A stretch of 9,534 nucleotides of DNA from Synergistaceae bacterium (GTDB taxonomy: Bacteria > Synergistota > Synergistia > Synergistales > Thermovirgaceae), in the NCBI GenBank assembly GCA_003446665.1, contig DMCT01000015.1, positions 3,717-13,250 on the forward strand, written 5' to 3'. Below the pieces are notes generated by a model, which saw only the letters and a program-made list of their open reading frames with translations, had not been told where the DNA came from and did no database searches. The stretch's first letter is position 1; each line of letters starts with the position of its first letter. This document shows positions 1 to 5,842 of the stretch, in pieces. A program made the position numbers and the translations under genes.

Positions 1-114
1 GTTCAGGATTTCTCCAGCCTCGTGTACGTGGACGGCGTTTTTCTGGCGCTCAGGAAAATCGGTGGCTTTCCGCCAGGGACATTGATAACGGAATTTTCCG
101 ATTTGAGCAATTAG
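1..114 (+). CDS. C-terminal end of an unrecognised protein (partial)
   Basis: The frame starting at base 1 is open for 37 codons and ends at TAG (112-114). The visible tail reads like a compact folded C-terminus, with mixed hydrophobic and charged residues around DFSSLVYVDG and GFPPGTLI. I do not recognise the family. A faint likeness to the end of MreC-type proteins (DFSxLxYV) is too weak to use. msrA starts 47 bases downstream on the same strand behind a strong ribosome binding site, and I see no clear promoter in the gap, so the two could share a transcript. The 5' part lies outside the window. Confidence 0.5.
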   Translation, partial: VQDFSSLVYVDGVFLALRKIGGFPPGTLITEFSDLSN

Positions 115-146
115 CCCGTGTACGAAGCTTCTTGTATTGAAGCCAC

Positions 147-154
147 AAGGGAGG
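147..154 (+). promoter_or_regulatory. Ribosome binding site of msrA
   Basis: AAGGGAGG lies 7 bases before ATG 162-164. It fixes the start upstream of the in-frame TGA, which supports a single gene reading through the TGA and argues against a gene starting near 435. Confidence 0.75.
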
Positions 155-161
155 TTGCGAA

Positions 162-890
162 ATGAGCATGCTTGGGTCAGTTTTTTTGTTGGGTTTTTCC
201 CTTTTGGCTGTTTTCCCGGGAGGCGGTGCAGAAGCCATGCAGGATAGGCCATCTGTTGATATTGCAGAACACGAAACGGTCGATACTGCGACTTTCGCGA
301 TGGGCTGATTTTGGGAGCCTGACGCCCTGTTTGGGAGTCTTCAAGGAGTTATAAGAACGGAAGTCGGATATGCGGGAGGGACAAGTCCCGAACCAAAGTA
401 CCACAAGATTGGTGATCACAGCGAAACGGTCCGAGTGTGGTTCGACCCGTCGATCATATCTTATCGCCGCCTGTTGGATGTCTTTTGGAGTAATCATGAT
501 CCTTTTTCCAGGTCCTTTTCGCGCCAGTATCGAACAGTGTTGTTTTATCACGACGAAACACAACATAATCTGGCAAAGGAGACGCTCCGAAAACTGGAGA
601 ACGGAAACGACAGGAAGGTTGAGACATCAATAGAGCCAGCAGGGCTGTTCTACCCTGCTGAAGCGTACCACCAGAAATACTTCCTCCAGAATGACAGGGG
701 GATTCTGGAAGAAATCAGGACGTTTTATCCTGATTTCCAGGAACTTTTGGCTTCTACCTCTGCGGCGCGAGTCAACGGGTTCCTCGGAGGTTATGGCACA
801 GAGGAAGAGGTGCAAAGAGTGCTTCCTCTTCTTGGCCTCTCCGAAGCCGCTCAGGACAAGATTCTTAAAAGAGTTGTAAGATTTTGGTAA
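162..890 (+). CDS. msrA: Selenocysteine-containing peptide methionine sulfoxide reductase A, exported or membrane-anchored
   Basis: MsrA reduces methionine-S-sulfoxide in proteins back to methionine. Reading from ATG 162 through the in-frame TGA (306-308) gives 242 residues. The TGA falls exactly on the catalytic position, residue 49, in the motif M-G-U-F-W followed by EPDALFG, matching the GCFW...D/E..F signature of the family. Downstream hallmarks follow: EVGYAGGT (about 68-75), P-x-Y-H, a WFDP segment, and AYHQKYF, then the common MsrA C-terminal tail with NGFLGGYG. Residues 4-18 are hydrophobic and are followed by A-E-A (23-25), a possible signal peptidase site. The n-region has no Lys or Arg, so a membrane anchor is also possible. 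There is no Cys anywhere, so no internal resolving residue. An AAGGGAGG site 7 bases upstream fixes the start. A TGC-to-TGA mutation or sequencing error is the alternative, but the intact frame on both sides and the hairpin after the TGA favour selenocysteine. Confidence 0.88.
306..308 (+). other. In-frame TGA read as selenocysteine (Sec49 of MsrA)
   Basis: The TGA replaces the catalytic Cys codon in ATG GGC TGA TTT TGG. The frame is open for 48 codons before it and 193 codons after it, and both sides match MsrA. Decoding would need SelA, SelB, SelC and SelD, which are not in this window. Confidence 0.85.
318..346 (+). promoter_or_regulatory. Candidate bacterial SECIS hairpin (bSECIS) for msrA
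   Basis: Directly after the TGA the mRNA can fold as CCT/AGG (318-320 with 344-346), a 4-base bulge at 340-343, GAC/GTC (321-323 with 337-339), a G-A mismatch (324/336) and CCC/GGG (325-327 with 333-335), closed by the five-base loop TGTTT (328-332). The second loop base is G329, 21 bases past the TGA. Bacterial SECIS elements are known to need an apical-loop G in the first two positions at about this distance, for SelB binding. The stem is only moderately stable by eye, and no folding program was run. Confidence 0.6.
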
Positions 891-935
891 AGAGACCTCA
901 TTTTCAAAAATTTGAATAGTTAAGGGGCTTGCAGG

Positions 936-1835
936 ATGACAGGATTACTTCATATGTTCCTGTTTGTAGTCATACTCTTCTCGGCTTTAATCCTTTATGC
1001 TTATTTGGACCACAAACGCCTGCGACGCAAGACCATCGGTTACATCCAGTCGAAACTGGGTCTCTACGGTGTCGATTTCGAACTGACCCGGTTTGTCCGA
1101 ATGGCGAGAATAAAACGGGACGGTTCGGGTGAATTTATAGCCGTTTTCCCTGCACACGACCGACATATGGTTATCAGGGACTTTGAGCCTGGACGTTCTT
1201 TCGATGTCCCCCCGGATGGTGTCGTCCTTTCAGACGAAAACAGGAACATTTCCTGGTTTTTCCTCGAACAGAACAAGAAGGTTTTTTACTCAAGACTCGA
1301 GGGGTTTATCCCGGACAGCGCAGGATATATAAGACGTGGGGCGGGGAAGGTAGTCTTCGGGGCAAAAGAAATACCGGGCAACATCAAGGACTGGTTTCTG
1401 GTGGACCCCTTAAACGAAAAGACGGGCTGGCTTATGATGGAAACAGGTATGCCGAGACGGTACAAGGGTCTTCTTCTGGTACATGGATTTTCGCCCGAAG
1501 AAGGCGAGCTCCAGGACGAAGGCGGTCGTGTGATCCTTGTGGACAGGCCCAATGGCAAATTCGCACTACGAGACGGCAATGACGGGCTTTTCAGGGTCTA
1601 TCGTTTTGCCGACATCCTTACCTGCAGGACTGTGGCCGAAGAAGGAGACGAAGAAAAAAACTTACTGGAGCTCAAGGTAGATGGCGAAAAGGAGCCCTGG
1701 ACGTTTATTTTCTCCGATGCCGCAGAGGCGACAGAATGGTGCGAAAAATTCCTTGAAACAGCCGACAAAATGCGTGAAGTTGCTCCCTCACAAAGGGAAT
1801 TCAAAAAGCTCGAGCCCGTACCTTTGGTTGATTAG
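936..1835 (+). CDS. Unrecognised membrane-anchored protein, 299 aa
   Basis: I do not recognise this family. The start ATG 936 has an AAGGGG ribosome binding site 8 bases upstream. Residues 4-23 form a single hydrophobic segment, followed by a basic stretch (HKRLRRK, 26-32). This suggests one N-terminal membrane anchor with the rest in the cytoplasm by the positive-inside rule. The remaining ~265 residues are mixed alpha/beta in appearance, with many short beta-like runs. The segment 208-275 (FRVYRFADIL, then LLELKVDG, WTFIFSDAAEA, and a final helix) has the strand-rich-then-helix pattern of PH-like domains, which is only an impression. Two Cys are present (230 and 269). The gene lies 45 bases after msrA, so the two are probably cotranscribed. 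Its stop codon overlaps that of the convergent NYN gene. Confidence 0.8.
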   Translation: MTGLLHMFLFVVILFSALILYAYLDHKRLRRKTIGYIQSKLGLYGVDFELTRFVRMARIKRDGSGEFIAVFPAHDRHMVIRDFEPGRSFDVPPDGVVLSDENRNISWFFLEQNKKVFYSRLEGFIPDSAGYIRRGAGKVVFGAKEIPGNIKDWFLVDPLNEKTGWLMMETGMPRRYKGLLLVHGFSPEEGELQDEGGRVILVDRPNGKFALRDGNDGLFRVYRFADILTCRTVAEEGDEEKNLLELKVDGEKEPWTFIFSDAAEATEWCEKFLETADKMREVAPSQREFKKLEPVPLVD

Positions 1836-2659
1836 GTGTTCGAGTTATCTTTGCGCGCTGATTTTTTCGTTGATCGCTTTTTGCGTGTGTCCTGTTTAGG
1901 TTGCCGTTTCCTTATGTATATGGCCTTGTTGCCTGATTCGTCTATATTTCGGGCCTCGATGTCGAACATGTCCATGGCTTTTACGAGAGAGCTGAGCTTT
2001 TTGTAGCCATAGTTCCTGGAGTCAAAGGAAGGCGACTGGTTAGATATATGTTGTCCCACGCTTCCCAAAGCTGCCCAGCCTTCCTCGTTTGCGACGGCGT
2101 CGACACTGTTTTCCAACAAGGCTACAAGCCTGGAGTCTTTTTTAAGTTCCCTGGTACCGAGCGGCCTGGTCGGAGTTTTTGAAGTATCCGCCGGGGTTTC
2201 CTCGGCTGCTTCTTTCATAAGTATCTCTGTATAGATGAACTTGTCACAGGCGCTTACGAAAGCGTTAGGTGTTTTGGTGCTGCCGAAACCATATACGGTT
2301 ATACCGCCTTCCCTGATCCTCGTGGCGAGACGGGTAAAGTCGCTGTCGCTCGAAACCAGACAGAACCCGTCGAAACGGCTGGAATAAAGCAGATCCATGG
2401 CGTCTATTATCATGGCGCTGTCCGTTGCGTTTTTCCCGACGGTGTAATGGAACTGCTGAATAGGGTGGATGGCGTAACTCAAGAGCACTTCCTTCCAACC
2501 TTTCAGGTATGGTGAAGTCCAGTCCCCGTAAATTCTTTTAACAGAGGCTACACCGTATTTGGCTATCTCCGCGAAGAGGTTTTCGACGATCGAAGGAGAT
2601 GTGTTGTCAGCGTCGATAAGTACCGCCAGGTTTTGCTGCGTCCTGTTTTCGTCGTTCAT
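1832..2659 (-). CDS. NYN-domain (PIN-like, LabA/DUF88-type) putative RNase with C-terminal LOTUS/OST-HTH-like domain
   Basis: The product is 275 residues. Residues 11-147 look like an NYN domain. The first strand ends in LIDADN (acidic D16 and D18), with further acidic residues in NATDSAMIIDAMD (D80, D86) and SSDSDF (D105, D107), then GITVYGFG. These are the expected metal-binding acidic clusters of PIN-fold nucleases, so RNA cleavage is the likely activity. A linker (150-170) leads to a second domain (about 172-251, with GWAALGSVGQHI and YGYKKLSSLV) that resembles the RNA-binding OST-HTH/LOTUS fold. The Lys/Arg-rich tail (250-270) could bind nucleic acid. A GTG at 2671 could extend it by four residues, but ATG 2659 has AAAGGTGG about 8 bases upstream and is preferred. 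It starts 31 bases after the small permease gene and is probably the last gene of that operon. The RNA target is unknown. Confidence 0.85.
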   Translation of the reverse strand: MNDENRTQQNLAVLIDADNTSPSIVENLFAEIAKYGVASVKRIYGDWTSPYLKGWKEVLLSYAIHPIQQFHYTVGKNATDSAMIIDAMDLLYSSRFDGFCLVSSDSDFTRLATRIREGGITVYGFGSTKTPNAFVSACDKFIYTEILMKEAAEETPADTSKTPTRPLGTRELKKDSRLVALLENSVDAVANEEGWAALGSVGQHISNQSPSFDSRNYGYKKLSSLVKAMDMFDIEARNIDESGNKAIYIRKRQPKQDTRKKRSTKKSARKDNSNT

Positions 2660-2690
2660 GGGTGCTTCCACCTTTCAATCTTTTCGCCTT

Positions 2691-3422
2691 TCATGCGAGT
2701 GACCGTTCGACTTGTTCGATAACTGCGTCGGCTAAAAGAGCCAAAAGCGCCGCGGCAACGGCGCCTTCGAGAATAATCGAAGGATTGTGACTTATCAGCC
2801 CCGAAACTATTGGGGCTCCCAAACCTCCCGCTCCGATCGTTGCGGCGATTGTAGCCGTGCCGATGTTTATAACCGTGGTAATCCGGATACCGCTCATGAT
2901 AACACGTAATGCCAATGGAAGTTCTACCCCGAGCAAAAGCTGCCAGGGCCTCATCCCCATTCCGAGCGCGGCATCTTTCGTTTCTTCGGGAACCGATTCC
3001 AGTCCGGTTATGGTATTGCGCAAGACCGGCATTATGCCGTAAAGAAACAGTGCCAGCATCGCTGGTTTGAATCCGAAGCCAGTTGCTGGAACGGCCAATG
3101 CAAGAACAGCTGCCGGAGGAAAGGTTTGGCCTACCGAAGAGAGATCGTCTGCTACAGGGCGAAAGGAGCGTCCGGTGCTGCGGGTTACGAAAATGCCAAT
3201 CAGAACGCCCGCAAGTGTGGCCAGACCCGAGGCGGCCGTTACCAGAACCAGGTGTTCCCACACCAATCTTGCGAGGCTGGAACGTGTATACAAGTGGGTA
3301 GTTTCGCCGGGAAACAGAAACTTCAAAACCGCCTCCCATCCCGCTTCCCAGTGAACCAGGACGGCATAGGCCCCTACTGCCAGTAAAACAGGTATCCAAC
3401 CACGAAGTGATCTTTCTTTCAT
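2691..3422 (-). CDS. YehW-like permease of a glycine betaine-type ABC transporter
   Basis: This is a 243-residue membrane protein of the OpuB/OpuC/YehW permease group (binding-protein-dependent transport inner membrane component). Hydrophobic segments lie at about 10-24, 56-80, 102-133 and 190-235. The cytoplasmic EAA-type loop, which contacts the ATPase, is at about 150-176 (DAALGMGM, then ELPLALRVIMSGIR). The conserved TIAATIGAGGLG follows at 191-202. From memory the length equals that of E. coli YehW. The start ATG 3422 overlaps the stop of the upstream permease gene in an ATGA, indicating translational coupling, and GGAGG lies 10 bases upstream. The two permeases would form the membrane channel. 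Substrate cannot be read from the sequence; the family handles betaine, choline or other compatible solutes. Confidence 0.88.
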   Translation of the reverse strand: MKERSLRGWIPVLLAVGAYAVLVHWEAGWEAVLKFLFPGETTHLYTRSSLARLVWEHLVLVTAASGLATLAGVLIGIFVTRSTGRSFRPVADDLSSVGQTFPPAAVLALAVPATGFGFKPAMLALFLYGIMPVLRNTITGLESVPEETKDAALGMGMRPWQLLLGVELPLALRVIMSGIRITTVINIGTATIAATIGAGGLGAPIVSGLISHNPSIILEGAVAAALLALLADAVIEQVERSLA

Positions 3423-4615
3423 GGCCTTGCAACCTCCTGCCGCCTTCTGCTCCCCGGTCGGGCGATTTCCGTGAGCGCTCCGAGGAGGCCGTCGGCTGCG
3501 AGGGCCAGAAGTACTGTGGAAATGGCTCCCAAAAGAATAAGGTCGGGGGCGGCTTCACCAAGACCCTGAAAGATGAATTGCCCGAAACCACCGGCGCCGA
3601 TCAAGGCTGCAACAACGGTGTTGCCAACGGTTTGTACGCCCGCTATGCGTATGCCACCGAGAATTACAGGTAGAGCCACTGGTAGTTCTACAGTAAAAAA
3701 TAGCTGAAGGCGATTCATACCCATTCCCTTGCCCGCGTCTATGACTGCTGGATCTATGATTTTAAAGGCTGTATAGGTATTCCTTACAACCGGCAACAGA
3801 GCGTAAATGCATAGAGCTATCAGGGCTGGTGTGGAGCCTATACCTTTTACTCCAAGACTGGCAAGAAAAGGATAGGTCCTTGAAAGCCAGGCTAAAGGAG
3901 ATATGAGCAGGCCGAAGAGGGCGAGACTGGGAATGGTCTGCAAGGAATTGGTAATTGCGAAAACCCCTTTTTCCAGGCGGTTTCGGGAAAAGGCCGCAAA
4001 GCCCAGTGGGACACCGATTATAATGGCAGCCCCTACTGCGGAGGCTGACAAGAAAATATGAGAGGCGCCTTCCTGCCAGAAACGTCCGGACCTGTTTGCG
4101 TATTCCCGCATGACCGACAGACCGTCAAGCTGTCCGTAAAAAACCAATGCAGCCAAGGCGCACAATAATAAACCTGACAAGGCGCTCTTGAAAAACCTGT
4201 CCGGCAGGGTAGAACTTTCCGTTGAAAACACAACTGCGGAACCCAATATGCCCAGCCACGCGCTTGTAGAAGGGAAAACCCTCGCCATGGGCAGGTCGGC
4301 AACAACTCGCTCAGCGCCACGGCCAGCTAAAAACACATAAAGGAAAAGGGACAGGCAGGAGAGCAAAAGTAAAATTTTCTGCCTTGCCGGGGGTTTTAAA
4401 AATAAACCTGCGGCTGCCATGCAAAGGTTTATCCCTATGACAGCAGCCGCTTCGACAGGTTCCAAAATCTCAAAGGCGGAAATCCCCGAGGCGCCGGAAA
4501 TCCTGCTTGGTCTATTGGACAGAAAATCCAGGAACAAAAAACCCGCAATTGCGATGGCAACACCGACAAAAACCGGAAGACTCCGGCTGAAGGTTCCTGT
4601 TTTAGTTTCGTTCAT
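3419..4615 (-). CDS. YehY-like large permease of a glycine betaine-type ABC transporter
   Basis: The protein has 398 residues, much longer than a standard OpuB-type permease. The C-terminal half (about 180-385) is the permease domain, with SLQTIPSLALFGLL at 224-237, an EAA-type loop at 293-318 (DAGKGMGMNRLQLFFTVELP) and AALIGAGGFG at 336-345. The N-terminal half adds hydrophobic segments at about 13-31, 54-73, 80-96, 117-131 and 143-160, as in E. coli YehY, which is of similar size. This extended architecture together with a ~243-residue partner is the main reason for choosing the YehZYXW type over OpuC. The C-terminus is basic. The only good ribosome binding site (GGAGG, 4638-4642) lies 22 bases before ATG 4615, an unusually long gap that includes seven A residues. 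No alternative in-frame start fits better. Confidence 0.87.
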   Translation of the reverse strand: MNETKTGTFSRSLPVFVGVAIAIAGFLFLDFLSNRPSRISGASGISAFEILEPVEAAAVIGINLCMAAAGLFLKPPARQKILLLLSCLSLFLYVFLAGRGAERVVADLPMARVFPSTSAWLGILGSAVVFSTESSTLPDRFFKSALSGLLLCALAALVFYGQLDGLSVMREYANRSGRFWQEGASHIFLSASAVGAAIIIGVPLGFAAFSRNRLEKGVFAITNSLQTIPSLALFGLLISPLAWLSRTYPFLASLGVKGIGSTPALIALCIYALLPVVRNTYTAFKIIDPAVIDAGKGMGMNRLQLFFTVELPVALPVILGGIRIAGVQTVGNTVVAALIGAGGFGQFIFQGLGEAAPDLILLGAISTVLLALAADGLLGALTEIARPGSRRRQEVARP

Positions 4616-4643
4616 GACGTTGTTTTTTTGTGCAGTTCCTCCG

Positions 4644-5588
4644 TCAGTTTATAAGGCCCTGGTCCCTAAGGTATTCTCTTGCTACCATTCTAGGATCGAG
4701 CCCCTCGACTGCGATTTTACCGTTTAGCCTCTGCAAGTTCTCCATATCCAGACCGGCAAATGCAGGTTCAAGGATTTCTCGTATTTCCGGGTGAGACTCC
4801 AGGACTGCCTTGCGCACTATTGGCGCAGGCTCATAGACCGGCTGAACCCCCATGGAATCTTCCAGTACGACCAGGTCCAAAACGGAGATCCCGCCATCGG
4901 TACCGTAGGCCATGGCAAAATTGACTCCGTCTGTTCCCAGAGAAGCCGCCTGTTCCGTTTGTGCTGTGTTCCCTCCCGACAGGATCAAAAGCTGGTCTTT
5001 CTCAAGATGGAAACCATAGGCTTTTTCGAAGGCAGGCAGTACGTCCGGTCGACTGGCAAATTCTTCAGAGCAGGCCAGTTTTACTTTTCCTCCCCTGTTT
5101 ACATAATCTGCGAAATCCTCCAGGGTCCTGATGTTTTCCTTTTCGGCCAGGTCTCGTCTGGCGGCGATAGCCCAAGTGTTGTTGGCCGGAGCCGGCCTTA
5201 GCCATACAATGCCGTTTTTCTCCATGTCCAGGCTGGCCACGGTTTCATAGGCTTTTTTTGCGTCTTTCCAGATTTCTGGGTCTGTCCCCTCGAAAAAATA
5301 ATATCCGTTTCCCGTATATTCGGGGTAAATGTCGATTTCTCCGGCGATAATGGCCTGTCGAACTACGTTTGTCGCTCCAAGTGCCGTCTTGTCTTCGACT
5401 GCAAAACCTTGTCCTTCGAGCAATAAAACTATAACCTGGCCCAGAAGGCTCCCTTCAGTATCGATTTTAGATGCTACGCGTATGGAATCCTGTGCAGCAC
5501 CCGCCTGAGGGATTCCCACCGTGAAAACCGCAAAAATCACAAGAATCGAAACAAGCGTTAAACACCGGTTTTTAAGAGACCTTTTCAT
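4644..5588 (-). CDS. OsmF/YehZ-like periplasmic binding protein, glycine betaine/choline type
   Basis: The precursor has 314 residues. A signal peptide is clear: basic MKRSLKNR, hydrophobic 9-25, then a signal peptidase I-type site around AGAA (29-32). There is no lipobox Cys, so the mature protein is soluble in the periplasm. The rest matches the OpuAC-type binding domain: SIRVASKIDTEGSLL after cleavage, then IDIYPEYTGNGYYFFEG, WLRPAPANNTWAIA and EFASRPDVLPAFEKAYGF, all typical of the OsmF/YehZ branch. It should capture a compatible solute and deliver it to the two permeases encoded downstream. A TTG at 5606 would extend it by six residues, but ATG 5588 with AAGGGAG 8 bases upstream is clearly better. 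It is the first gene of a four-gene operon behind a near-consensus promoter. Substrate assignment is by family only. Confidence 0.9.
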   Translation of the reverse strand: MKRSLKNRCLTLVSILVIFAVFTVGIPQAGAAQDSIRVASKIDTEGSLLGQVIVLLLEGQGFAVEDKTALGATNVVRQAIIAGEIDIYPEYTGNGYYFFEGTDPEIWKDAKKAYETVASLDMEKNGIVWLRPAPANNTWAIAARRDLAEKENIRTLEDFADYVNRGGKVKLACSEEFASRPDVLPAFEKAYGFHLEKDQLLILSGGNTAQTEQAASLGTDGVNFAMAYGTDGGISVLDLVVLEDSMGVQPVYEPAPIVRKAVLESHPEIREILEPAFAGLDMENLQRLNGKIAVEGLDPRMVAREYLRDQGLIN

Positions 5589-5676
5589 TCCAGGCACTCC
5601 CTTCAAAATATATGGGCCTTTTACTTACTTGTTTCCTGTACCTTTTCGGCATTTTAGCATTAATTAACGTGTTTAT

Positions 5677-5705
5677 ATCATAGGGTTTTACGTTCGGTCT
5701 GTCAA
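5677..5705 (-). promoter_or_regulatory. Promoter of the ABC transporter-NYN operon
   Basis: Read on the minus strand, TTGACA (5705-5700), a 17-base spacer and TATGAT (5682-5677) make a near-perfect sigma70-type promoter. Transcription would start near 5670, leaving a leader of about 80 bases before ATG 5588. An 8-base palindrome TTAATTAA (5660-5667) sits just after the expected start. Confidence 0.8.
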
Positions 5706-5731
5706 ATGAGGGGTAGAGGAGCGGGAATCGA

Positions 5732-5743
5732 CAAAGAACTTTG
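5732..5743. promoter_or_regulatory. Candidate operator between divergent promoters
   Basis: CAAAG-AA-CTTTG is a perfect inverted repeat with 5-base arms. It lies near the midpoint between the -35 boxes of the two divergent promoters (5700-5705 and 5782-5787). A shared regulator could bind here, but a 10-base dyad can arise by chance and no regulator gene is nearby. Confidence 0.25.
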
Positions 5744-5781
5744 GAAAACAAAAGTAAACGATCGCTGACTTCAAACATAGT

Positions 5782-5810
5782 TTGATTGCCCCATGTCTTG
5801 TGCGTATACT
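5782..5810 (+). promoter_or_regulatory. Promoter of the ArsB-like transporter and CBS genes
   Basis: TTGATT (5782-5787), a 17-base spacer and TATACT (5805-5810) fit a sigma70-type promoter, with a transcription start near 5817. This places the upstream in-frame ATG near 5794 before the mRNA begins and supports ATG 5843 as the true start of the transporter. Confidence 0.7.
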
Positions 5811-5842
5811 ATTTTCTTGTGCCGGGAAGGAGTTTGTTTATT

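Noticed and set aside
435..890. Reading msrA as a truncated gene starting at GTG 435, or as a pseudogene broken at 306
   Set aside because: The catalytic motif and substrate-site residues lie upstream of 435 in the same frame. The strong ribosome binding site is before 162, and an intact frame with a SECIS-like hairpin argues against decay.
1776..1816. Small hairpin TCCCT-N5-AGGGA near the convergent gene ends as a terminator
   Set aside because: The stem is only five pairs and is not followed by a T run on either strand.
2656..3591. 311-codon open frame on the minus strand
   Set aside because: It shares bases in another frame with two permease genes that have clear family motifs. Its Arg, Ser and Gly-rich translation is a frame shadow.
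5786..5842. N-terminal extension of the ArsB-like transporter
   Set aside because: The extension overlaps the -35 and -10 boxes and would begin before the predicted transcript start. ATG 5843 has its own ribosome binding site.
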